From positions 36,858 through 100,857 of the forward strand of contig CATIQU010000023.1 of the NCBI GenBank assembly GCA_949519155.1: a stretch of 64,000 bases of DNA, given 5' to 3'. The DNA is from Polaribacter sp. SA4-10. Its GTDB lineage: Bacteria > Bacteroidota > Bacteroidia > Flavobacteriales > Flavobacteriaceae. The notes beneath the pieces are model-generated. The model saw nothing but the letters and a program-made list of their open reading frames with translations, made no database searches and had not been told where the DNA came from. The translations under genes were made by a program, and so were the position numbers. This document shows positions 1 to 8,073 of this stretch, piece after piece. Position 1 is the first letter of the stretch. Every line of letters starts with the position of its first letter.

Positions 1-66
1 CGAAGGCGCACGCCTGGAAAGTGTGTATACGGCAACGTATCGAGGGTTCGAATCCCTTCCTCTCTG
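1..66 (+). tRNA. tRNA-Ser(GGA), 3' part
   Basis: The window opens inside a tRNA. An anticodon loop with GGA (15-17), a long class II variable arm (about 22-41), a T arm with the TTCGAAT loop (47-53) and an acceptor strand CCTCTCT (59-65) followed by discriminator G66 are visible. The long variable arm and the G discriminator fit tRNA-Ser. CCA is not encoded. The 5' acceptor strand and D arm lie outside the window. Confidence 0.9.
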
Positions 67-86
67 CAAATTAGTAGAAAATTTTA

Positions 87-120
87 AAAAAGTTCTGTGT
101 TTCATTTCGCAGAACTTTTT
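87..120 (+). terminator. Rho-independent terminator after tRNA-Ser
   Basis: A perfect 11-bp inverted repeat (AAAAAGTTCTG at 87-97 and CAGAACTTTTT at 110-120) with a 12-base loop, ending in a T run. It sits 20 bases after the tRNA and explains the end of that transcript. A GTG in the stem and loop could formally open the next gene, but the hairpin argues against that start. Confidence 0.75.
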
Positions 121-141
121 AGTTTAAAACCCAGATTGACA

Positions 142-864
142 TTGTCAAAACCATTTCAATTTAAAGAATTTACAATTCATCAAGATAAAACTGCCATGAA
201 AGTGGGGACAGATGGCGTTTTGTTGGGAGCATGGTGCGTAATAGATAACTACCCAGATACCATTTTAGATATTGGGTCGGGGACAGGTGTTATTTCATTA
301 ATGCTTGCCCAACGATCTGATGCCATGACCATTGATGCTGTTGAACTTGATGAAAGTGCTTACGAGCAAACGGTTCAGAATTTTGAAGATTCTGATTGGG
401 GCGATCGCTTGTACGGATATAATGCCAGTTTTCAGGAATTTGCGAGCGAAATTGCAGAAGAAGAGGAAACGTATGATCTCATTATTTCAAATCCGCCATT
501 TTATACGGATGCTTTTGAAACTGAAAATCCTGCAAGAAACAAAGCGCGCTTTGCTTCGGCATTATCTTTTGATGAATTGCTTGTTGGGGTGTCAAGAATT
601 ATCTCTGAGAATGGAGTTTTTGCAACCATTATTCCTTTTAAAGAAGAGGTGGCTTTTATTGATTTGGCAGCAAAAAATAATTTGTTTTTACATCGTGTGT
701 GTCGTGTTCGAGGCAATGCAGCGGCTGAAGTTAAAAGAAGTTTACTCGAATTCTCCTTGCATCCAAAAGAACGAATAGAAACGGCATTAACGATTGAAAT
801 GAGTCGTCATCAATATACCCAAGAATATATTGATTTGACGAAACATTTTTATTTAAAAATGTAA
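142..864 (+). CDS. trmN6: tRNA1(Val) (adenine(37)-N6)-methyltransferase
   Basis: A SAM-dependent methyltransferase of the YfiC/TrmN6 family, which makes m6A at position 37 of tRNA-Val. The SAM-binding loop DIGSGTG lies at about residues 43-49 and the N6-adenine methyltransferase signature NPPFY at about 117-121. The frame is open from a GTG at 97, but that codon is inside the tRNA terminator hairpin. The TTG at 142 gives an N-terminus reading SKPFQFKEF after the initiator, as I expect for this family, so I chose it; TTG at 136 is the alternative. The protein is about 240 residues, normal for the family. It stands alone, convergent with the next gene one base away. Confidence 0.88.
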   Translation: MSKPFQFKEFTIHQDKTAMKVGTDGVLLGAWCVIDNYPDTILDIGSGTGVISLMLAQRSDAMTIDAVELDESAYEQTVQNFEDSDWGDRLYGYNASFQEFASEIAEEEETYDLIISNPPFYTDAFETENPARNKARFASALSFDELLVGVSRIISENGVFATIIPFKEEVAFIDLAAKNNLFLHRVCRVRGNAAAEVKRSLLEFSLHPKERIETALTIEMSRHQYTQEYIDLTKHFYLKM

Positions 865-865
865 T

Positions 866-2236
866 TTACCCAGTTACATGATTGGGGTTGTATCCTAAAT
901 ATGGCGCATCCTTTTCTTTAAAAATAACACCATTTTCCTCCAATTCTTTCAAAATTGGCTCATATACTTCTTTGGTTATAGGTAATTGTACTCCAGGTGT
1001 TTTAATCTCCCCTTTTAGAATTTTTAAAGCAGCAATCGCAACCGGTAATCCAACTGTTTTAGCCATCGCTGTGTAGGTCTGATTTTCTCCTTTTATGACA
1101 AAACTACTTTCAATTTGTTTTTTTTCTCCATTGATTTCATAGCCAAAAAGATGTTGCATCACAATCATGTCTTTGTCATCATCCGCTAAAGTCCATGAAT
1201 CTTGTAGTATTTTTTGCAACATTTGTGCAGGCGTTGCATTTTTGAGTTCAATTCTTTTGTTTGGATTGAAAATATCCAACTCTACTAATTTTGCCCACAT
1301 CAAATCATCTTGATCAATCTTCAAATAAGAGCGCAACTTTAATTCCACGGAATCCGAAGGGGAGTAGGCGAGAAATAAATTCACAAAATCACGATAACTC
1401 ATGTTTTCAGAATGTTGGATGGTATAAGAATCATCTGTCATTCCCAATTGAACAAAAATGTTCCAAGCTCTTGAAAAACCTACTTTTCGAATCGTTCCTC
1501 GGTACATTGTTGGAATGTCATCCAACCCATATACACTTCTATATCTCAGTGAATCTCTATTGGCATATGCTTCAAAATCGCCACTACCATTTACTTTTAA
1601 GAACTCTGTTCTTCTAAATAATTTATGATAAGGAATGTATTTGTAGGTGCCTTCTTGGATAAACATGGCAGCGCCACCTTGTCCGGCCAACACTACATTT
1701 CGTGGATTCCATGTAAATTTGTAATTCCATAAATTGTTGTCGCTTTCAGGAGCAACGATGCCGCCACAAAAAGATTCAAACAACAACATTTTTCCACCTT
1801 TGCTTTTAATTCGATCAATTACCTGCATTGCGCTCATATGATCAATTCCTGGGTCTAGCCCAATCTCGTTCATAAACACCAATCCTTTTTCTTTTGCTTG
1901 GCTGTCTAGTGCCTTCATTTCCTCAGAAATATAGGATGCTGTGACCATGTGTTTTTTGAAAGTAATACAATCTTTAGCCACTTCGATGTGAAATCTTGCA
2001 GGCAACATCGAAATCACGATGTCAGCTTTTTGTATTTCATTTTCTCGTTGGTTTTTATCAAAAACATCTAGCACAATAGCCGTTGCATTTGTGTGCTTGT
2101 TGATGAGTTTTTTTGCGTTTGTAGTCGCAATGTCGCCAATGGTAAGTTGTAAGTCTTCTTTTTCTGATTTATCTAAAAGGTATTTTATCAAAGCAGCACT
2201 TGATTTTCCAGCACCAATAATCAATATGTTTTTCAT
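866..2236 (-). CDS. Saccharopine dehydrogenase family protein
   Basis: A 456-residue NAD(P)-dependent oxidoreductase with an N-terminal Rossmann fold (IIGAGKSSA at residues 5-13) and the C-terminal saccharopine reductase-like domain. Family members act in lysine degradation, splitting saccharopine to glutamate and 2-aminoadipate semialdehyde; in Bacteroidota the exact substrate is usually assigned only by homology. Length and domain order match the LYS9-like group. It is transcribed divergently from the DUF423 gene and is not in an obvious operon, so no lysine-pathway partner is visible nearby. Confidence 0.82.
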   Translation of the reverse strand: MKNILIIGAGKSSAALIKYLLDKSEKEDLQLTIGDIATTNAKKLINKHTNATAIVLDVFDKNQRENEIQKADIVISMLPARFHIEVAKDCITFKKHMVTASYISEEMKALDSQAKEKGLVFMNEIGLDPGIDHMSAMQVIDRIKSKGGKMLLFESFCGGIVAPESDNNLWNYKFTWNPRNVVLAGQGGAAMFIQEGTYKYIPYHKLFRRTEFLKVNGSGDFEAYANRDSLRYRSVYGLDDIPTMYRGTIRKVGFSRAWNIFVQLGMTDDSYTIQHSENMSYRDFVNLFLAYSPSDSVELKLRSYLKIDQDDLMWAKLVELDIFNPNKRIELKNATPAQMLQKILQDSWTLADDDKDMIVMQHLFGYEINGEKKQIESSFVIKGENQTYTAMAKTVGLPVAIAALKILKGEIKTPGVQLPITKEVYEPILKELEENGVIFKEKDAPYLGYNPNHVTG

Positions 2237-2307
2237 AAATAAATCGTGTATTTTTGTAGAATACTAAGATAGTCTAATTGTTTAAAATTTAACAAAAACA
2301 CTGTAAA

Positions 2308-2688
2308 ATGTTTAAAAATTTAGTAATCACTTGTTTTTTAGGATTGGTAGCGATCATTTTAGGGGCTTTCGGAGCACATTCATTGAAAGATGTGCTGAGT
2401 TCAGTAAAACTTTTAAGCTTTGAAACGGCGGTTCGCTATCAGATGTACCATGTAATCGTGTTGCTATTTGTCAATACGTATGAAGGATTTTCATTACCAC
2501 AAAAAAACAAGATCAGTTCTCTTTTTTTTGGAGGAATTCTACTTTTTTCAGGATCTATATATGTACTTCAATTGACAACAATCACCGCAAAATCTATTTG
2601 GTTTATTACTCCGTTGGGAGGGCTCTTTTTAACAACAGGTTGGGGGCTGCTAATTATGGTATTTTTAAAGAAGTTATTTCGGAAATAA
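2308..2688 (+). CDS. DUF423 family small membrane protein
   Basis: A 126-residue protein with about four hydrophobic helices. The N-terminal stretch with GAFGAHSLKD and the following RYQMYH segment are typical of the DUF423 (YgdD/TMEM256) family of inner-membrane proteins. The molecular function of the family is unknown. It is a single gene between the divergent saccharopine dehydrogenase and pckA. A TATTTTTG -7-like element lies at 2249-2256, without a clear -33 partner. Confidence 0.82.
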   Translation: MFKNLVITCFLGLVAIILGAFGAHSLKDVLSSVKLLSFETAVRYQMYHVIVLLFVNTYEGFSLPQKNKISSLFFGGILLFSGSIYVLQLTTITAKSIWFITPLGGLFLTTGWGLLIMVFLKKLFRK

Positions 2689-2779
2689 TAAAGCAATAAT
2701 TCTTTGTTAAAAAATAAAGCTGTATTAAAATATTATGTAGTTTTGCCGAGTACAAACAAAAACAACTAAAAATATTAGG

Positions 2780-4390
2780 ATGACAGATTTAGAAACGAAA
2801 TCGATTTCGTTAAATAATTTAGGAATCAAAAATGCAACCATTCGGTATCAATTAACTTCGGATGAATTACATGCATTGACTATTGAAAAAAAACAAGGAA
2901 TCGCCTCGTCATTAGGAGCAATTGCAGTAAACACTGGAGAGTTTACAGGTCGATCCCCAAAAGATCGTTTTATTGTAAAAGATGATGTGACCAAAGATGA
3001 AGTTTGGTGGAGCGATATTAACCTACCTTTCAACTCAGAAAAGTTTGATGCTTTGTACGCAAAAGTAACCTCATACCTTTCTGAAAAAGAGATTTTTGTA
3101 AGAGATTCCTACGCCTGTGCAGATGAAAATTACAAGCTATCTATTCGGGTTGTCAACGAATATCCTTGGAGTAATATGTTTGCGCATAATATGTTTTTGC
3201 GCCCAACTGAAGCCGAGTTAAAAGATTTTTCTCCAGAATGGACGGTCATCAATGCGCCAGGTTTTATGGCCAATCCAGAAGAAGACGGAACACGCCAACA
3301 CAATTTTGCCATTTTAAATTTCTCGAAGAAAATTGCTCTAATTGGAGGTACAGGATATACAGGTGAAATTAAAAAAGGAATTTTTTCTGCATTAAACTTT
3401 ATACTCCCCGTTTTTAAAAAGACATTGCCCATGCATTGTTCTGCCAATATGGGTAAAGATGGAGATACTGCTATTTTCTTTGGCCTTTCTGGAACAGGAA
3501 AAACCACTTTATCCACCGATCCAAACAGAAGCTTAATTGGTGATGATGAACATGGCTGGACTGCAGAAAATACGGTCTTTAATTTTGAGGGAGGTTGTTA
3601 TGCAAAGGTGATTAATTTGTCACAAAAGCAAGAACCAGAAATCTATGCAGCCATCAAAAAAGGAGCTATCTTAGAAAATGTTGTCTTAGATAAAAATGGA
3701 GTTGTTGATTTTTCAGACACCTCTATTACACAAAATACAAGAGTAAGTTACCCCATAGATCACATCGAGAATATTCAAACACCCTCTACAGGTAAAAATC
3801 CAAAAAATATATTTTTCTTAACAGCCGATGCTTTTGGTGTTTTGCCCCCCATTTCTAAATTAACTCCAAGCCAAGCTGCCTATCATTTTATTTCTGGATA
3901 TACAGCAAAAGTTGCGGGAACAGAAGCGGGAGTTACAGAACCAACACCAAGCTTTTCAGCTTGTTTTGGAGCACCCTTTATGCCATTACATCCAACACGA
4001 TATGCAGAAATGCTAAGTGAAAAAATGCAGGAAGCAGGGGTGAATGTTTGGTTGATTAACACTGGCTGGTCTGGAGGTCAATATGGAGTGGGTAGAAGAA
4101 TGCCACTAAAATATACCAGAGCCATGATTTCTGCCGTTTTAAATGGAGATTTAGGTGATTATACGTATGAAAATTACCACATACATTCTGTCTTTGGAGT
4201 TGCACAACCAAGATCGTGTCCTGGAGTACCTGCTGAATTGTTAAGTCCAAGGTCTACTTGGAACAATGACGAGTCTTATTATAAAACAGCATTTAAATTA
4301 TCAAATGCATTTCGAGTAAATTTTAAACAATTTGAAGGTTTAGCAAGCGAAGAAATTCGTAGAGGAGGCCCCCAGCGTTATGCATTGTAG
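2780..4390 (+). CDS. pckA: Phosphoenolpyruvate carboxykinase (ATP)
   Basis: Converts oxaloacetate and ATP to PEP, CO2 and ADP, the entry step of gluconeogenesis. The 536-residue length is typical of the ATP-dependent enzyme. The nucleotide-binding kinase motif GLSGTGKTTLS lies near residues 234-244. The RSPKDRF oxaloacetate-binding segment is near residue 58, and the metal/kinase-2 region with IGDDEHGW follows the P-loop. A TAGTTTTG -7-like element is at 2738-2745, and a strong terminator follows the gene. It is monocistronic. Confidence 0.97.
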   Translation: MTDLETKSISLNNLGIKNATIRYQLTSDELHALTIEKKQGIASSLGAIAVNTGEFTGRSPKDRFIVKDDVTKDEVWWSDINLPFNSEKFDALYAKVTSYLSEKEIFVRDSYACADENYKLSIRVVNEYPWSNMFAHNMFLRPTEAELKDFSPEWTVINAPGFMANPEEDGTRQHNFAILNFSKKIALIGGTGYTGEIKKGIFSALNFILPVFKKTLPMHCSANMGKDGDTAIFFGLSGTGKTTLSTDPNRSLIGDDEHGWTAENTVFNFEGGCYAKVINLSQKQEPEIYAAIKKGAILENVVLDKNGVVDFSDTSITQNTRVSYPIDHIENIQTPSTGKNPKNIFFLTADAFGVLPPISKLTPSQAAYHFISGYTAKVAGTEAGVTEPTPSFSACFGAPFMPLHPTRYAEMLSEKMQEAGVNVWLINTGWSGGQYGVGRRMPLKYTRAMISAVLNGDLGDYTYENYHIHSVFGVAQPRSCPGVPAELLSPRSTWNNDESYYKTAFKLSNAFRVNFKQFEGLASEEIRRGGPQRYAL

Positions 4391-4417
4391 TTTGAACTCA
4401 CATTTGTTAGTAGATAG

Positions 4418-4445
4418 AACACCTCATTTTGAGGTGTTTTTTTAT
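4418..4445 (+). terminator. Terminator after pckA
   Basis: A 9-bp perfect stem (AACACCTCA at 4418-4426, TGAGGTGTT at 4430-4438) with a 3-base loop, followed by a T-rich tract. It lies 27 bases after the pckA stop codon and separates pckA from the transporter-pxp operon. Confidence 0.85.
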
Positions 4446-4481
4446 TTTATTAAAAGTATCTTTAATGCATAATTTTATTTT

Positions 4482-5708
4482 ATGATAAAAAATTGGTTTA
4501 AAAATATCGGCCCAGGCACCTTAGTTGCTGCAGCTTTTATTGGACCTGGTACAGTAACACTCTGTACTTTAGCGGGAGTGAAATTTGGTTTTAATTTATT
4601 ATGGGCAATGTTGCTTTCTGTAATTGCAACCATTGTTTTACAGGAAATGGCGGCAAGATTAGGAATTGTTTCTCAAAAAGGATTGTCTGAAGTTATTCGA
4701 GAAGAAATCAAAATCCCTTTTGTAAAACATTTTGTTACCTTTTTAATTTTAGGAGCTATTGTTGTTGGAAATGCTTCTTATGAAGCAGGAAATATTAGTG
4801 GAGGAATTTTAGGATTAGAAACTATTTTTGGAAGGTCTCTCGTAAATATTGGCAGCGTCTCTGTAAATTTAATGAGTTTGCTAATTGGGGGAATTGCTTT
4901 TGTGCTTTTGTATATTGGGAATTATAAATTTTTAGAAAAAGCACTGATCACCTTGGTTTTAATCATGAGTGTTTCTTTTTTAATTACGGCAATCGTAACA
5001 AAACCAGACATTTTAACAATGCTAAAAGGGATGTTTATTCCTACATTTCCCGACCAAAGTTTACTTATGATTATTGGTTTAATTGGTACTACAGTAGTAC
5101 CTTATAATTTGTTTTTACATGCTTCTTTGGTAAAAGAACGATGGCACAAAAGCGAAGATTTATCATTCGCTAGAAAAGACACTATCATTTCAATTGTTTT
5201 AGGAGGATTGGTTTCGATGGCAATCATCGTTTCTGCAGCTTCAATCCCTTTTGGAGAAATTACTAATGCGGCAGATTTAGCAAAAGGATTGGCTCCATTG
5301 TATGGCAATTTTGCCAAATACTTCTTAGCGTTAGGTTTGTTTGCCGCCGGAATTACCTCAGCAATTACAGCGCCGCTGGCAGCCGCTTATGTGGCAAAAG
5401 GGTGTTTGGGGTGGAAGGGAGGATTGAAATCGAAACGATTTCGATTTGTATGGATTTTTATTCTGTTTTTAGGCGTCTTGTTTTCTTCAATAGGTATAAA
5501 ACCCATTGAAATTATAAAATTTGCACAAGTAGCAAACGGCATGTTATTGCCTGTCATCGCAGGAATTTTATTGTGGATTATGAATAAGAGATCAGTTTTA
5601 GGCCAGTTTGTAAATTCTAAATTTCAAAATGTTTTTGGGATTGTCATTTTAGCAATCACCATGTTTTTAGGTGCAAAAGGAATCTTAAAGGTTTTTAATT
5701 TTATATAA
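4482..5708 (+). CDS. NRAMP-fold transporter lacking the metal-site motifs
   Basis: A 408-residue integral membrane protein with about 11 helices, aligning with NRAMP (MntH/SLC11) proteins along the first helices (GPG...AARLGIV). In true NRAMP metal transporters helix 1 carries DPGN and helix 6 carries MPH(N). Here the helix 1 motif is GPGT (residues 21-24) and the helix 6 motif is VPYN (206-209), so the metal-coordinating Asp, Asn and Met and the adjacent His are absent. Divalent metal transport is therefore doubtful. The stop codon overlaps the pxpA start by one base (TAATG), so the two are translationally coupled. From this context I infer transport of 5-oxoproline or a related compound; this is not shown. 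Automatic annotation would call it a divalent metal cation transporter. Confidence 0.85.
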   Translation: MIKNWFKNIGPGTLVAAAFIGPGTVTLCTLAGVKFGFNLLWAMLLSVIATIVLQEMAARLGIVSQKGLSEVIREEIKIPFVKHFVTFLILGAIVVGNASYEAGNISGGILGLETIFGRSLVNIGSVSVNLMSLLIGGIAFVLLYIGNYKFLEKALITLVLIMSVSFLITAIVTKPDILTMLKGMFIPTFPDQSLLMIIGLIGTTVVPYNLFLHASLVKERWHKSEDLSFARKDTIISIVLGGLVSMAIIVSAASIPFGEITNAADLAKGLAPLYGNFAKYFLALGLFAAGITSAITAPLAAAYVAKGCLGWKGGLKSKRFRFVWIFILFLGVLFSSIGIKPIEIIKFAQVANGMLLPVIAGILLWIMNKRSVLGQFVNSKFQNVFGIVILAITMFLGAKGILKVFNFI

Positions 5709-6442
5709 TGAACACGATATCGATTAATTGTGATGTAGGAGAGGGGGTTGCTAATGAACACCTACTAATGCCGTATTTATCTTCTTGTAATATTGCTTGT
5801 GGTGGTCATTTTGGGGATGTAAAAACAATGGATAGCACCATTGCAATTGCCATTGAAAACAAGGTCTTAATGGGCGCGCACCCTTCTTTTCCAGATAAAG
5901 AAAACTTTGGAAGAATAGTAATGAATTTGACTCCGGAAGCATTGCGAAAAAGTATTGAATCTCAATTAGCATTGTTTGAAAGTAGATTGGATCTTGTTGG
6001 TGCTAAAATGAATCATATAAAGGCTCATGGAGCATTGTATAATTTAATTGCTGTTGATGTTTCTATTGCAAAAACCTTTCTAAAAGCAATCGATAAATAT
6101 GCTAAAAGTGTTTTTTTGTATGTACCTTTTAATTCTGTGGTCGCACGATTGGCAATTGAAAAGAACATTAAAGTTGTCTATGAAGTTTTTGCCGATAGAA
6201 ATTACAATGCAGATCTTTCTTTAGTTTCACGAAAGCAAAAAAACGCCTTAATTACAGATTCAGTAGCTGTTTTTAAACATGTTGTTCACATGTATCGACA
6301 TCAGGAGGTGAATACGATATCGGGTAAAAAGAATGCGATCATCGCCGAGACTTTCTGTGTGCATGGAGATCAAGAAAATGCCTTATCAATTTTAGCATAT
6401 TTATCTGAACACTTAAATAAAGAAGGCATTTCAATTGGATAA
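5708..6442 (+). CDS. pxpA: 5-oxoprolinase subunit PxpA (LamB/YcsF family)
   Basis: The 5-oxoprolinase subunit that, with PxpB and PxpC, hydrolyses L-pyroglutamate to glutamate at the cost of ATP. The 244-residue protein begins with the family signature around NCDVGEG (residues 7-13), followed by SCNIACGGHFGD. HGALYN lies near residues 106-111. It starts inside the stop codon of the transporter gene and overlaps pxpB by 8 bases, which places it firmly in a four-gene operon. Confidence 0.95.
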   Translation: MNTISINCDVGEGVANEHLLMPYLSSCNIACGGHFGDVKTMDSTIAIAIENKVLMGAHPSFPDKENFGRIVMNLTPEALRKSIESQLALFESRLDLVGAKMNHIKAHGALYNLIAVDVSIAKTFLKAIDKYAKSVFLYVPFNSVVARLAIEKNIKVVYEVFADRNYNADLSLVSRKQKNALITDSVAVFKHVVHMYRHQEVNTISGKKNAIIAETFCVHGDQENALSILAYLSEHLNKEGISIG

Positions 6443-7166
6443 AATACCCTCATACAAACCTTTTGGAAAACAAGCAATTCTTATTGAATGGCATCAGGAT
6501 ATTGATGCCCATGTTCTGGAGGACATGCTTCGTTTTAAAGAAGAAATTCAAAAAGAAAGAACGCATTTAATTGTTGATTTTATTGTCGGGTATCATTCGC
6601 TTACGCTTAAATACAAAGAGAATATATTCAATTATACAGATGAAATTGAAATCTTACAATCCATTTATAAAAAGGATTTTACAGCGATAAAAACGCCTCA
6701 TTTTCTTTGGGAAATTCCAGTGTGTTATAATTTGGAGTTCGGAGTTGATTTGGAAGAAATGACTCTAAAATCGAGGTTGTCAATACAAGAAATCATTTCA
6801 CACCATTCAGCGAAAATATACACGGTTTTCTTCATTGGGTTTTTACCGGGTTTTCTCTATTTAGGAGGACTGGACTCCGATTTATTTTTTGACAGAAAAC
6901 CAACACCTAGACTCAAAGTACCTAAAGGTTCTGTTGCCATTGGTGGACAACAAACTGGCGTATACCCGTCTTCATCTGCTGGAGGTTGGAATCTTATTGG
7001 AAAAACGCCCATTAACTTTTTTGATGTGACGAAGCAACAGCCTTGTTTTGCTGCAGCTGGAGATAAAATAAAGTTTACTCCAATTTCTTTGGGTGAGTTT
7101 CATGAACTAGAAAAAGAAGTGGCTGAAAATAAATATTCAATCTCTAAAACTTTGTTACATGATTAA
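6435..7166 (+). CDS. pxpB: 5-oxoprolinase subunit PxpB
   Basis: A 243-residue carboxyltransferase domain (subdomain C/D type, KipI-like) of the prokaryotic 5-oxoprolinase. The segment FLPGFLYLGGLD, then PRLKVPKGSVAIGGQQTGVY, is characteristic; the end of that segment with a nearby SAGGWNLIGKTP forms the KipI/PxpB signature. Translation starts at a TTG (6435), eight bases before the end of pxpA, and the gene overlaps pxpC by eight bases, so the three subunits are coupled. Confidence 0.94.
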   Translation: MDKIPSYKPFGKQAILIEWHQDIDAHVLEDMLRFKEEIQKERTHLIVDFIVGYHSLTLKYKENIFNYTDEIEILQSIYKKDFTAIKTPHFLWEIPVCYNLEFGVDLEEMTLKSRLSIQEIISHHSAKIYTVFFIGFLPGFLYLGGLDSDLFFDRKPTPRLKVPKGSVAIGGQQTGVYPSSSAGGWNLIGKTPINFFDVTKQQPCFAAAGDKIKFTPISLGEFHELEKEVAENKYSISKTLLHD

Positions 7167-8004
7167 AGTTTTAAAAGCAGGGTTTTACACTTCGATTCAA
7201 GATAAAGGTAGAGAAGGATACGCATCTATAGGAGTTCCTGTTTCTGGAGCAATGGACACTTATTCTTCGGATCTAGCAAATCGAATTCTCAATAATGTGG
7301 AAACGGACGCTGTACTAGAAATTGCTTTTGGATTTTGTGCTTTCGAGTTTTTGTCTGAAACGATAATTTGTATTTCTGGAGGTCATTTTTCACCAAAAAT
7401 AAATGGTGTCCCCATCTCATTGCAAACAAGAATTCGCGTTTATAAAAAAGATGTGTTGACTTTTGGTCACAATAGTTTTGGAGCCAGATGTTATTTGGCG
7501 GTTAAAAATGGTTTTTTAACGGCACAGGTTTTAAAAAGTAGAAGTTTTTTTCAAAACATAACACTGCAATCGTTGCTTAGCAATGGAGATGTATTGCCAA
7601 TTGGAGTTTTTGCAGCAAGTACAGACCCGTCAAACACTTCTGTGAAAATTGTAGAAGATCATTTTGAATCTCAAAAAATCGCTTGTTATAACGGGCCTGA
7701 ATTTGATGCATTGGAAGCTTTTCAAAAAGAGGCCTTAGTGAAGCAAGTTTTTACGATTTCAAATGATAATAATAGAATGGGGTATCGCTTAAATGAAGTA
7801 ATAGAAAATGAGTTGCCTTCTATTTTGACATCTGCGGTATTGCCTGGAACGGTTCAGTTAACACCTTCAGGGGAGTTAATTGTCTTGATGCGAGATTGCC
7901 AAGTTACAGGGGGGTATCCTAGGGTTTTACAGTTAACAAATACGGCCATCAATCAATTGGCTCAAAAAAAGACAAACGACACTTTTCAATTTGTTTTAAA
8001 ATAA
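7159..8004 (+). CDS. pxpC: 5-oxoprolinase subunit PxpC (biotin-dependent carboxyltransferase-like)
   Basis: A 281-residue KipA/PxpC-type protein, the third subunit of the ATP-dependent 5-oxoprolinase. The N-terminus with GFYTSIQDKGREGYASIGVP and the following SGAMD segment is the family hallmark. The C-terminal part has SNDNNRMGYRL and MRDCQVTGGYPR, also conserved. It ends the operon and is followed 11 bases later by a strong terminator. It is slightly shorter than many homologues (about 300 residues) but has no visible lesion. Confidence 0.94.
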   Translation: MIKVLKAGFYTSIQDKGREGYASIGVPVSGAMDTYSSDLANRILNNVETDAVLEIAFGFCAFEFLSETIICISGGHFSPKINGVPISLQTRIRVYKKDVLTFGHNSFGARCYLAVKNGFLTAQVLKSRSFFQNITLQSLLSNGDVLPIGVFAASTDPSNTSVKIVEDHFESQKIACYNGPEFDALEAFQKEALVKQVFTISNDNNRMGYRLNEVIENELPSILTSAVLPGTVQLTPSGELIVLMRDCQVTGGYPRVLQLTNTAINQLAQKKTNDTFQFVLK

Positions 8005-8014
8005 TAACGACCAT

Positions 8015-8050
8015 AAAAAAGCATCCAATTTTTAAATTGGATGCTTTTTT
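8015..8050. terminator. Bidirectional terminator between pxpC and hppA
   Basis: A 17-bp perfect inverted repeat (8015-8031 and 8034-8050) with A-runs and T-runs at its outer ends, lying between the convergent pxpC and hppA genes. The symmetric A/T flanks suit termination from both sides. Confidence 0.88.
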
Positions 8051-8073
8051 AAATAGGCTAGTAAAAGGTCGAT

